NCBI GenBank assembly: GCA_951812925.1
Contig: OX638371.1
Location: forward strand, 113,607,124-113,671,123
Reading direction: 5' to 3'
From: Calliopum simillimum
Taxonomy: Eukaryota > Arthropoda > Insecta > Diptera > Lauxaniidae
DNA: 64,000 nucleotides
The notes beneath the pieces were generated by a model that was given only the letters and a program-made list of their open reading frames with translations, made no database searches and was not told where the DNA came from. The number at the start of each line of letters is the position of its first letter. Within the stretch, counting starts at the first letter, position 1. Both the position numbers and the translations under genes were made by a program. Below are positions 45,701-54,459 of this stretch, one piece after another.

Positions 45701-48700
45701 TGACATCTTATGATCACTTATTAGCGATTCACATGCTCCAACGTTTATACAATTTCTCGTACATAAATATGTAGAAAGATTTGCCGGGTGCTTTGTTGGG
45801 AATTGCATGTGAATTTGGCAATATGCCATAAAATTTTGTAAATAATTTTTTATAAAATATATTTTAGCATTATTTTTCCGCATGTTTTCACATAATATTG
45901 TACATGTCACGCTTTTGTCTTTTCTTTATAGGGAGGGTAATCACCCCGATGATTACTCGAGAGGTCTTACCTATCGTAAATTGTTGGAGGAAGTTTGTCG
46001 TTTTGCCAATGTACTAAAAGATCATGGCATACGAAAAGGTGATCGTGTCTCAATTTACATGCCTATGATTTTGGAATTACCTATCGCTATGTTGGCTTGT
46101 GCACGCATTGGTGCTGTGCATTCAATTGTTTTTGCTGGCTTTTCCTCGGATTCTTTGGCTGAACGTATGGTCGATTGTAAGTCAAAACTTTTGTTAACAG
46201 CTGATGGCGCTTGGCGTGGCCCCAAAGCATTGTACCTGAAAGCATTATGTGATATAGCATTAGAAAAGGCCGAACAAATGGGACATACTGTGGAAAAATG
46301 TATTGTTGTCTCTCATTTAAAACGTGTGACACCATGTCAAGAGCAACATAAAGAAGAAGATATACCATGGACTGACGATCGTGATTTTTGGTGGCATGAA
46401 GAAATGGAAGATAAAGAACCAGCCTGCTATCCAGAATGGATGGATGCTGAAGATCCATTGTTTATGCTTTATACTAGTGGTTCAACAGGAAAGCCAAAAG
46501 GTGTACTACATACTACAGCAGGATACTTGCTATATGCGGCGACAACATTTAAAATTGTATTTGATTATAAGCCTGGTGATATTTACTGGTGTACCGCTGA
46601 TATTGGTTGGATTACTGGTCATACGTATGTTGTATATGGACCTTTAGCAAATGGAGCTTCCTCAGTTATGGTAATAAAAAAAAAAAAAATATTCTGATGT
46701 TTTTAAAGTAAATAGAAACGAAAAATTTTTCAATTTGTTTTTCTGTATAATTTCAGTTTGAGGGTACACCTTTTTATCCAGAAAATGATCGATATTGGGA
46801 AGTAATTGACAAATACAGGGTTACACAATTTTATACTGCTCCAACAGCTATACGTTCTCTAATGAAATTTGGTGAGGGGCCTGTATTGAAGCATAATCTT
46901 TCCGGCTTAAAGTATATTTAAATAAATATTTATCATTTAATTTTAAACTAACATTATATTTCCTAATTAAATCACAGAGTTTTAGGCAGTGTTGGAGAAC
47001 CAATAAATCCTGAGGCCTGGCAGTGGTATTATCGTTATATTGGAAAAGAAAAATGTTCAATTGTTGACACATTCTGGCAGACAGAAACCGGCGGGCATGT
47101 TATAACGCCAATTCCAGGTGCAACACCTATGAAACCGGGCTCAGCTGTAAGTTTCTATCTATATACTATTTATATAAAATTGCTTGTATGAAAACCCTAT
47201 GTAACTTTTATTTAAAAACATTCTACGTGTGCTAAGGAACAAACTTACATACTTATTTTTCTGATTTTTAAAGATAAACCTTTTTTATAGCCTACACGTA
47301 GGGTACATTCACTTTGTCCTTCCGTTTGTAACGCAGATAAAGAGGCGTGGCAGATGTAGAAAAGTATATATGTATATTCTTGTCAGCGTCACCTCCTGAG
47401 TCGATATACCCATGTCCGTCTGTCTGGCTGGGTGTGCGTGGAAATACATTTTCTGGGAAATCCTGAGCAAGATAATTCAATGAAATTTGGTACACTGCCT
47501 TCGTCGTCAAAGTTAGCTCGTGCAATTGAAAATGCAACTTTAGGAGTATTTTTCACGACAATGCAACCGAAATACACATAAATACTACGAATTATAAGCG
47601 CAAGCTCTGAAAAAATTAGACAAATTCAGACAAGGGGGTGTGGCACCTCCCATATAAGCAAAAATTTCAAAATGCTATACTGAAAGCGTTTTTTGAGGTA
47701 ATCGAACTAAATTTTACTCAGACACTAAGAACTATAAATGCAAGCTCTGAGCAAAAACTGGGTGTAGATTATTCAAGGTTTGGCCATTTTATATATAGTT
47801 ACGTGTACATATATGTAAGTTCTCTGTGTGCGTTTGTTATTCCAAATAATTTGTCCAACAATGATTTGTCTGAATGTGGTTTCTGTTCCTATGATGTGTT
47901 CTCTGTAGTTCCAGTGGATTGTTGTAGATTGTCTTCGAGTTGTGTCTTGTGAGATGTTCTTGATGTTCTATGGGTTGTACGTTGTGTTTATTTAGCTTTG
48001 TGCTGATGGTAATTTTCCAATTAAAAACTATGACTTCGCTGATTTGCTAATTCTATCAGAATGACGAATTTTAGCTTGTCGTTTTAAAGAAAAGAAAACG
48101 AAAGCATTGCTGTGCGGTAGGTCACAAAGGAAGGCAGATATGCAGGATGTACACTGTTTACGTTGGACGTAAACACTAACTTTAAATATCAAAAAACACT
48201 GTTCATGGTTTTTTAATGATTTATAACAGATATTGTAGTTCTTAGTCATAAAACCGAATATTACAGTCGAAAGTACTAAACTTTTCCTTCAAAACTGACT
48301 TTGATGTTACTACATCGCAATCTTTTGCTTTTCCTAGATAAACTTACCTAAAAATTTGTAAAAGTGTTAATTTATGTTATAACATGCCCTCTGTTGTAAA
48401 TGTTTGTACTATAGTATGTATATTATTTTTATTTTAGTCATTTCCATTCTTTGGCGTTAAGCCTGTACTACTCGATGAAAGTGGCATAGAGATTAAGGGC
48501 GAAGGAGAAGGTTACCTTGTGTTTGCTCAGCCTTGGCCTGGCATGATGCGTACCTTATACAATAATCACGAACGTTTTGAAAATACGTATTTTGCAAAGT
48601 TTCCCGGATATTATTGCACTGGTGATGGTAAGCCATATTTCATTAATCAATCAATGATACAATTTCTTGGTGATTGGTACACAATAAAATGTTCAATCTT

Positions 48701-49165
48701 TTTATCAAAACCATAGGTGCACGTCGTGATGCTGATGGTTATCTATGGATAACAGGGCGTGTTGATGATATGTTAAATGTTTCCGGTCATCTTATGTCCA
48801 CTGCCGAAGTGGAGGCCGTACTTACGGAGCATCCTCGTGTTGCTGAATCTGCAGTAGTTTCGCGACCACATCCTGTTAAAGGCGAATGCCTCTATTGTTT
48901 CATAACACCAAATGACAATGAAGTCTTTGATCAGAAGATGGTAGCTGAATTAAAGAAATTGGTACGCGAACGCATTGGACCTTTTGCAATGCCGGATGTT
49001 GTACAAAATGCACCAGGCTTACCAAAGACACGTTCCGGCAAAATAATGCGTCGAGTACTGCGAAAGGTAGCAGTAAATGATCGTGAAGTAGGTGATACTT
49101 CTACGCTGGCGGATGAGGGCATTGTGGAACAATTATTTGCCAATCGCCCACAAGAAGTTAAATAA
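27772..49165 (+). CDS. AcCoAS: Acetyl-CoA synthetase (AMP-forming)
   Basis: Six coding exons join in phase: 27772-28082, 45932-46670, 46757-46911, 46978-47146, 48438-48627 and 48717-49165. They give 670 residues, the normal length. By family knowledge the enzyme activates acetate with ATP to acetyl-AMP and then forms acetyl-CoA, in cytosol and nucleus. Seen motifs are the phosphate-binding [20 protein letters not shown], the aromatic/TE block [12 protein letters not shown], the hinge [20 protein letters not shown], and the C-terminal catalytic lysine in [15 protein letters not shown]. The N-terminal part ([20 protein letters not shown]) is typical of animal acetyl-CoA synthetase. There is no mitochondrial signal. 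Intron 1 is 17.8 kb and is packed with transposons, while the other introns are 66-1290 bp. Intron 4 holds a dispersed repeat. No stop or frameshift is seen, so it should be functional. Confidence 0.96.
28986..29255. mobile_element. MITE with ~38-bp inverted ends
   Basis: The ends ATATCGTCGGGTTAAAA.C and complement are in inverted orientation, continuing through TAGACATCTAC. It is 270 bp and non-coding. Confidence 0.6.
29539..29585. repeat. Short perfect-type hairpin
   Basis: TTTTTTACTTCTCAGA and complement flank a ~10-base loop. This is shorter than a usual microRNA precursor. It lies in the AcCoAS intron. Confidence 0.5.
30179..30321. mobile_element. Palindromic MITE (~143 bp)
   Basis: Arms of ~58 bp begin TCGTCGGCTGAGTATTATTT and are nearly perfect complements. 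It is non-coding. Confidence 0.7.
30756..31740. mobile_element. ~1-kb inverted-repeat element with nested insertion
   Basis: The outer arms carry CGAAGCTTCTG and ACTAACAAAAAATTGCACCT on the left and their complements at 31678-31740. A second inverted pair (TAGACCTTTAAA / TTTAAAGATCTAG, and GACTTTGGTGGC / GCCACCAAAGTC) continues inward. The centre (about 31265-31440) looks like an unrelated insertion. A solo end-like copy lies near 41690-41755. Confidence 0.5.
31741..33141. other. AT-rich intronic DNA
   Basis: No gene is seen. A fragment at about 32780-32895 (TTCCGAAATGAAAAGTTATG, ACCACGCGGATT) resembles the inverted-repeat element at 49970-50275. Confidence 0.35.
33142..34417 (-). mobile_element. 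Tc1/mariner DD37E element, apparently complete
   Basis: The body is 33144-34415 (1272 bp), flanked by TA on both sides. The 27-bp ends (AGGACCGTGCCATTATTTAT...) are identical in inverted orientation. One uninterrupted transposase lies on the minus strand. With perfect ends and an open frame, it is a recent insertion in the AcCoAS intron. Confidence 0.9.
33273..34229 (-). CDS. Tc1/mariner transposase, DD37E type
   Basis: The frame is 318 residues long and intact. The N-terminus holds paired helix-turn-helix DNA-binding regions ([20 protein letters not shown] and [17 protein letters not shown]) separated by an AT-hook-like GRGRKKAK. The catalytic triad is D in [12 protein letters not shown] in [10 protein letters not shown] and E in [12 protein letters not shown]. 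The spacing between the last two is 37 residues, so it is DD37E, the type known from mosquito ITmD37E elements. It ends in a basic tail. It would catalyse cut-and-paste transposition into TA sites via the 27-bp inverted repeats at 33144 and 34415. The C-terminal region after the E is complete in length for the family. Transcription would run opposite to AcCoAS. Activity cannot be judged from sequence alone. Confidence 0.92.
   Translation of the reverse strand: MSYRKIAKEEGVSVWAVQKTIKRFTKHYTLDDLPGRGRKKAKILSKIDQRIISVFAKEKEISVRDCAKKFGTSSSTVQRVKVRNNFRIYKKQKCPKRSKVQSAKAKQRARKLYRHILNKKFECIVMDDETYVKLDYKTLPGPQFFTVNKEEKVTTADKSIQCEKFGKKLMVWQAICQCGKVSSPFVTNKTMNQEIYLKECLKKRLLPFIKEHSNKPLFWPDLASCHYSSSVVNWYDSENLDYVKKELNPPNCPELRPIERFWAIIKRDLKQTCKPADSVKKFKHNWNRVVKKRGERLAKNLMKDVKKKVRKMGSGEQI
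34920..35400. repeat. Inverted-repeat element with AATAAATGA blocks
   Basis: About 35040-35140 (AATAAAATACTTTTTTTTAA, CATTTATTATTAAAAATC) is complementary to about 35275-35375. A related single copy lies at about 62430-62620. It is non-coding. Confidence 0.45.
35681..35975. repeat. Minisatellite, unit GGGCTGTACAT(G)
   Basis: At least 15 imperfect copies of an 11-12 bp unit occur (GGGCTGTACATG, GGGCCGTACA, GGGCTGAACATG), mostly between 35760 and 35970. AT-rich stretches such as ACAATTTATTTTGTATTTT separate the blocks. Confidence 0.8.
36028..36095 (+). ncRNA. tRNA-like sequence / possible tRNA-derived SINE head
   Basis: The sequence CTGGGTTCGAAACCCAA has a perfect 5-bp stem with a TTCGAAA loop, matching a tRNA T-arm and RNA polymerase III B box. 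About 40 bases upstream, TGTGGCTGACATCGTTAAG resembles an A box. A run of T follows at 36105-36120. The acceptor and anticodon stems do not fold cleanly, so this is a tRNA pseudogene or SINE fragment rather than a working tRNA. Confidence 0.35.
36370..37990. other. AT-rich intronic DNA
   Basis: I see no gene, strong repeat or RNA here, apart from short simple runs. Confidence 0.35.
37995..38400 (-). pseudogene. mariner transposase C-terminal remnant
   Basis: Minus-strand frames, with shifts, read [20 protein letters not shown], then [20 protein letters not shown], then [15 protein letters not shown] and [17 protein letters not shown]. These match the catalytic half of mariner (DD34D) transposases: VTGDEKW, HDNARPHT, and HPPYSPDLAPSDYHLF. 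Stops, at least one frame change and a deletion between GDK and DWKG show it is dead. A large foldback element begins directly at its 5' side (38405). Confidence 0.85.
38405..39580. mobile_element. Foldback element, ~500-bp arms, with hairpin nested at its centre
   Basis: The stretch 38405-38920 (CACACTGCTCCTGAAGCATC onward) is the near-perfect complement of 39120-39580. The spacer is itself a complete hairpin element (38925-39113). A single decayed arm-like copy lies at about 53480-53890. Confidence 0.85.
38925..39113. mobile_element. CCCAGTGTGCC hairpin element, complete copy
   Basis: The ends CCCAGTGTGCCAGACGGTTC and complement flank inner arms with ACGGATCCGTT(A/G)CTGATCCG. The element is 189 bp. 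A half copy lies at 21051-21173. Confidence 0.8.
39581..42336. other. AT-rich intronic DNA, no gene
   Basis: Only short frames are present. About 41665-41755 is a fragment of the repeat whose complete form is 30756-31740. Confidence 0.35.
42337..43028. mobile_element. MITE family 'GAGCGCTATAGTCCTAT', long copy
   Basis: The ends TAGAGCACTATAGTCCTATC and, inverted, TAGAGCGCTATAGTCATATC define it. TCCTATCTCCACTAAATC recurs inside, and two CATGACTTTTT.CGACA blocks at about 42597 and 42735 form an internal duplication. A poly(A) run lies at 42677-42703. A short copy of the family is at 54153-54355. Confidence 0.65.
43550..43700. repeat. AATAACGCC / AATAAAGCC motif cluster
   Basis: Five spaced GGAAATAACGCC or GGAAATAAAGCC units resemble the motif of the 24905-26815 repeat. 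Confidence 0.4.
44067..44650. mobile_element. Tandem double hairpin, four copies of a ~110-bp unit
   Basis: A ~110-bp unit (GCGCGAAAGATCAGACCACC ... GAACCAACTT..) occurs in order forward, inverse, forward, inverse at about 44100-44205, 44235-44345, 44390-44490 and 44525-44630. The whole is closed by ACACAGGCCCACAAAAA and its complement. It sits inside the mariner. Confidence 0.8.
44654..45043 (-). pseudogene. mariner transposase, N-terminal DNA-binding part only
   Basis: A 129-residue frame starts [20 protein letters not shown]. It holds the two helix-turn-helix regions of mariner transposases ([39 protein letters not shown]), the linker EGRPKTA, and ends at [15 protein letters not shown] where the DDD domain should begin. 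The truncation coincides with the hairpin insertion at 44650. It could still make a DNA-binding fragment that recognises mariner ends, but there is no evidence that it does. The promoter region would lie just upstream, within the right terminal repeat. Confidence 0.85.
47280..47775. repeat. Dispersed fly repeat, copy in AcCoAS intron 4
   Basis: It shares CAGCGTCACCTCCTGAGT, GCTGGGTGTGCGTGGAAATA and ACTCAGACACTAAGAACTAT with the copy at 9940-10665. Confidence 0.65.
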
Positions 49166-49640
49166 ATACAGAGCGTTTAGTTTAGAGAATGTTTGATAAG
49201 TAGTTATGAAATGTAATGTAAAAATTAATTTGAATTTAATCTCACCTGTTTGCGATGAGTTTTTCAATGCAAAAGTTGAGGCATTCAAAAACTGTTTTAT
49301 GTGGTTAAAGTATTCATTTAACAATTGGTGATGTTATTCGACTAATGCCTCAATTTTTGAAAAAAAAGCTCATTGAAAATAAAATTAATCTCTAAAGACG
49401 ATTTTTAAGAGAATCATAAGTTTATAGAAAAAACTAATTTAAGACAGGATAAAGTTTAGATTTATGCATGTATGATGATGTTACGAATTGTTTAATAGTT
49501 AAATAATACAATTTTAGTTTTTGCACCTAATAGGCTTAATTAATATATGTAAGACACAATTTAAATGTATCCTTAGTGATGTAACGCAAATATTTCTTTT
49601 GTCAGCTTTCAGCTTAAACAACGAGTTATGTGTGTACTTA
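49166..49640 (+). other. AcCoAS 3' region
   Basis: AATAAA occurs directly over the stop region and again near 49379. The true 3' end cannot be fixed. There is no other gene. Confidence 0.35.
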
Positions 49641-49646
49641 TTAATC

Positions 49647-49793
49647 ACCATTATCATCTGATACGATTTCGATTGAAACTTAATCGAATCGATATTTTGC
49701 TATCATATACTTTGATTCTGCGAATAAAAGGATATGATAGCAAAATCTCGATTCAATTTAGTTGGAATCGAAATCGAATAAGATGATAAGGGT
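49647..49793. mobile_element. Palindromic MITE (~147 bp)
   Basis: The ends CACCATTATCATCTGAT and complement are followed by ATTTTGCTATCATAT arms. It is non-coding. Confidence 0.65.
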
Positions 49794-49969
49794 GAATATT
49801 CTTTTGCAAAGCTTATTTGCTTAAAAACTAATCAATTTTAGTGCAGTTGGAAAATGAATGATATCGTACAGTAGTTATTTTCTTTTTATTTCCGGTAGCT
49901 CATAGCATAATCATAATCAATAACTGAAAGCTCAAAATACTGTTCTGAAATCCGTGATTTCAATTACTT

Positions 49970-50275
49970 TTCAATTCGGAAGCTTTTTGGTGAGTCGAAC
50001 TATAAAAAGTATGGGAATCACTTTTGTGGAGAATAACAGGTTCTACGAATAATATTGATTTGCATTAACGCAAAAGTAAATGCTTAGGACATATTCTTCA
50101 AAAACCACAAAATGTCAAAAATTTTAATTTTATCGAATATTTCCGGTTACTTTTTCGTAAATTCAAATCAATATTATTTGTAGAACTCGTAAGCCTCCAT
50201 AAAAGAGATTCTGATTATTTTTATCGTGTGACTCACCAGTTTCATCAAAAGGTAACCGAAATGAAATGTAATTAA
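49970..50275. mobile_element. Inverted-repeat MITE
   Basis: The arms include GGTGAGTC and AATAATATTGATTTGCATT (left) against AATCAATATTATTTGTAGAA and GTGACTCACC (right). A related fragment is at 32780-32895. Confidence 0.45.
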
Positions 50276-50299
50276 AACCACACGGATTACGCAACAGGC

Positions 50300-52385
50300 C
50301 TAATTACTTTTGTGAATTTTCTTAAATAATTGCAAAATTTGAGCACAAAGGTTTCATCTATAATTTACGTTATAAGTTACAACGCTATGAATGCTAAATA
50401 CATGGCATGGGTCTGCATTTTTGGTAATGATAAAACAAGGCAGTGTACGTTACTTCAGTGTCGAAATGAAACCAGAGTACAGTGAAGATTAAAATCTTGC
50501 ATTTTTTTGAATCATATACTTCAGTGTAAAATGTGCGTTTTAAAAAAAGTAAACTGTGTTTCAAGATGTCTTGTGCAAGCTCCTGTTGTTGTTAAAAGTC
50601 TAAAAGGAAATACATGTAGTATATATTGCATAAAACATTCACACTTAAACTTATTGTACTACAACGTAAATCTCCCTAACTTAAGTAAGAATTATTGTTT
50701 TGATTCCGCCTTTCTTTGTTTAATTAGTTTATTATCTAGTTATTAATAAATATATTTGTAGCCATTTGTACATGTTTTAATTTTTGTTTTTATTTATGTA
50801 CGTAAGGTTAATATTTAATTAGTTTGAGTGTAGATAAAATCTCAAAGCATGTTGTCATTCAGCATTTTATTTTTAATTCTTGGTTATCAAAGTTGAAATT
50901 GAGCCAAGTTATTGTAATCTTTTGTGTTTTTGGAAAATTTTCCCAATATATGGGAATATACGAGCATTTAGTAGAAGTTTTGAAAATAAAATTTTGTATT
51001 TATTTAAAATGTTAGATTATGGTGCTTAGTTTTGGTTTTTACTTAAATTTCTTATTCTGTGAATTAAGAAAAAGGAATTTTCGATTTTTTTCTGTTAAAA
51101 ATATATATGTTAATTTAAAGAAATGATTATACTAATTATTCAAATTAATGTGTATTGTAGAACATTATATTTTTACTATTTACATTTGATGGTATAATTT
51201 AACAATATACACGTACATATATCAAATAACATTAAAACAACAAAATTTTGTTTGAATTATAGTTTCAAGTACCCGTATCACACAATTGCTTAGCAGATAT
51301 GCACCTATCGTTGATTGAAAATGGTTTACTTTAAAATTCAACAATTTTATGACAAAGATTTCTTAAGCATTGCTGAATTTATATTCCAGCGCACCTACCT
51401 TAGTTTCGAGTTAAGCGCTTGCAAAGAATTAGAATTTATAGTAAGTGAGCTTTACAGGTAAGAAGGAAAATATTACATATTCCCTTTCAGTTAAGTTTGA
51501 TCCTGCATAGGTAAGTAGATAATTTATATTTAACATTTAAATTAAATAAAATATGATTTTAAGTTTTCGCATTACATGTTCCATAAAGTAAATAACCAAA
51601 TTAAAAATACGCTTGCTAAAACTTAATTATATAACTTATTAATTACTAATATACGTTAACTCCAAAAGTATTAATACATCTACTATATTGCAACTAAACA
51701 TATCATATCAAAGAGTTTTTAACACAAATTTTTAAATATAAAAAAAGACTTTCCGCAACGAATACATATCATTAAATAATAATGTTGGGAAATACTAAAA
51801 TTAAATATTTATATGCTTGTTTATTAAATATTACTTATGAAATATTGATATTTTGCTGTTGTAAATGAAAAGTATATAATTTTAAGAATCTATAAAACAT
51901 ATAAAAAACCATGTTATTCCAAAAATTATTAATAAATGTTATAAATATTATATGTAAATTAATTGTTGAGTTTAAAACATGTACATAAACATTGTATTTT
52001 AATTATTTTTAAATCACAAATTGATTTTTGTGGAGTAACAGAATTTCAAAATATGATGTTAATGCGTTAAGTTGACCTTGTAAAGGTAAGAGCTTTTTTA
52101 AGCGATTTTAAGCAGATCTCTATTTTTACCAGAATGTCATGATTGTGAAATGTTGCATATACTCACTAACCATTAACACAATGTTCTTGAAGGACAGTAT
52201 TATTACAAAACAGCCCCAAGGGCCAGAAAATTCAATAAAAACCCCCTTCTAGAAAACCTCTTTTTTGGTTGCGCCATTTCTAACAAAAAACTATATAAAA
52301 TTATTTTTAAAAATTAAAAATGGTAATATTCCTCAAAATTGCTTTATCAAGTATAGTTTTTTTAAACATCCTTACCTAAAGCAAA
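50300..52385. other. AT-rich intergenic DNA
   Basis: No gene or strong repeat is seen. Frames are short and of A/T-biased composition. Confidence 0.35.
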
Positions 52386-52389
52386 AAAA

Positions 52390-52543
52390 CTAGTAAGGGT
52401 GTAACCTTTGACCTGGCCAAACATTAAATACCCAACACAGCTAATTTTGCTTATTTTGCAGTATTACTCTTATCCGAGTTCACCCAGTTTTTGCTCAGAG
52501 CTTACAATTAAAGTTCTAAGTGTCTGAGTGAAATTTGGTTGGT
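52390..52543. repeat. Dispersed fly repeat, inverted partial copy
   Basis: CTAGTAAGGGTGTAACCTTT through CACTTAGAAC-like sequence and GAAATTTGGTTGG is the complement of the right end of the 9940-10665 repeat. It is cut off by the next element. Confidence 0.6.
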
Positions 52544-53437
52544 AGAGTAGAACGGGGCAATGTCGTGCACTCAACTTTGACATGCCGTACATCTCAAGCG
52601 AATGCGACGAGTAAGCATCCGATCGAAAGATAATTTCGTTGGTTACATCCATGTGTAACAACATTTGTGTAGCGAGAAATTGTGTTTGTGTAAGTGAAGA
52701 AAAAAAAAATGTGCACGACATTACCCCCCTCAAAATTTGTGGGGTAATGTCGTGCATTGTTTTCCGAGTATAGTAATGGTACCAAAATGTGTGAGAAATG
52801 ATAGGTAGTAGTTCTATTAGTGGAGATTTAGCATTATCATGTATTTATTCATTATTATACAAGTGTGAAGTACATAATATGTTGTGTAGAGTAGAACGGG
52901 GCAATGTCGTGCACTCAACTTTGACATGCTCGTAAAGCCGTACATCTTAAGCGAATGCAACGAGTAAGCATCCGATCGAAAGATAATTTCATTGGTTACA
53001 TCCATGTGTAACAACATTTGTGTAGCGAGAAATTGTGTTTGTGTAAGTAAATGTGCACGACATTACCCCAATGGTCGTTTTAAAGGTCAACTTCGATAAC
53101 TCGGTGAAGCCCAAAATTTTTTTCGAAAACCAAATACTTCTTTTCTTTGGCAGGATATTTCGTTTCAGAAAACACTTACCTGGTATATTTTCCCGGAAGG
53201 AAAATTATTTTTCTGACCCGATAAAAAAACACTTTTATCGTCCCGAAAGCGTGCGTTTTGAAAAAAAGGTTACTATGTAGAGACGAACTGGTGAAAATTG
53301 CTAGTATTATATGCACAAGCTCAGTAGATCAGCAGGTCCCTACCTTACAAACAGTTGGTAAATCATTCAATTCTTTGGGCTAAAACAGCCAGTGCACGAC
53401 ATTACCCCCTGCACGACATTACCCCGTTCTACTCTAG
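52544..53437. mobile_element. GAGTAGAACGGGGCAATGTC element, duplicated
   Basis: Two long direct copies start GAGTAGAACGGGGCAATGTC (52546 and 52892), each with CGTGCACTCAACTTTGACAT and CATCCGATCGAAAGATAAT. The right end (53385-53437) carries the complement GACATTACCCCGTTCTACTC twice. TA is next to the outer ends. This is one element nested in or joined to a truncated copy of itself. It is non-coding. Confidence 0.65.
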
Positions 53438-53479
53438 TACTTGAAAGTTCTAATTTTTTTTAACTTTGAAACCTGACTA

Positions 53480-53890
53480 AAATTATTTCGATATCTTCAT
53501 TTTTCTTGATATCGTAGACCGCAATAATGAAAAAACGTGTTTTTTTATTCTTTTTAAGTTAGAGTATCTTCGAGAAAAAACAAAACATCGACATAATTTA
53601 AATAAAGTTTTTAAGAAAAAGATAAGAACTTTTCAAGTAAGTACTTTATCGGATTTTATTAGTAAACTGTACAACTGTACAAGTTATATAGCTTCAAAAA
53701 ATGACAAAAAATAGGTTTTATCATTTTAGGCTAGGATTTCTCAAAAACCATATGCGATAAAGAAATTCTGAGATCGTATTCGAGTTCAACATTGCAAAAT
53801 ACACCAAAAATAACTTTGTTGTATTTAAAAATATTTTTTTTATTTGGAGAAAATGCCACAAACAAAAATGGGATTTTCTCGAAGGGGGAT
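53480..53890. repeat. Single arm of the 38405-39580 foldback family
   Basis: Blocks TATATAGCTTCAAAAAATG, TTAGGCTAGGATTTCTCA and GAGATCGTATTCGAGTTCA resemble the arm of the larger foldback element. It is decayed. Confidence 0.5.
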
Positions 53891-54152
53891 CTAAGCGGAT
53901 TTTCTGGCCAGTGGGGAAGTCTCTAGCATATAGAATCACCCCCTATTTTCAGTTTTTGGTGGAATTTCTTTTGTAGTAACCCTCAGCTTCAAGAACACTG
54001 TGTAAATTATCCATGAGAGCCTTATTAATAAAACAAACCTTTATTCAATGAGGTACATTAAAATATGTATTTTTAAATTTAAAGCGTTCCAATACTTGAA
54101 TCCTTCATTTCAAGAACAACATTAATCCTATATAACTTGAATATCAATACAT

Positions 54153-54355
54153 AGGAGCGCTATAGTCCTATTTCCATTTCTTTTCAAACGCAAAAGGAAA
54201 TTTTCAAACTGTGGTTTTTTGAAACTGACAGCTATTTTTATACATTAAGTTGGTGGACAATTGTTGTAGTGTACTCGCTTTAGAAGCCTACCACGAGCCC
54301 ATAACTGAAAATTTTCACAATTTGAAGCAAGTGGACATAGGACTGTAGCACTCTG
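54153..54355. mobile_element. MITE family 'GAGCGCTATAGTCCTAT', short copy
   Basis: The ends GGAGCGCTATAGTCCTATTT and, inverted, AGAGTGCTACAGTCCTATGT place it in the family of 42337-43028. It lies just 3' of the first inositol monophosphatase gene. Confidence 0.65.
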
Positions 54356-54459
54356 ACATATGGATATGATTTATGCTGTTTTAAATATTAACTATACAAT
54401 TTATTTCTAATGTATGGAATTTTTTTACCTTTTCTATGAATAAGAACTTCGATAAATTT

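Larger units (their letters stand above)
28083..45931 (+). other. Giant transposon-filled first intron of AcCoAS
   Basis: This intron begins GTAAGT after TATTG and ends TTTCTTTATAG, interrupting a tryptophan codon. At least ten elements described separately lie in it. The stretch 28083-28980 shows nothing identifiable. Confidence 0.85.

Noticed and set aside
46087..46458. 123-residue minus frame in AcCoAS
   Set aside because: It is an antisense shadow of conserved acetyl-CoA synthetase exon 2.
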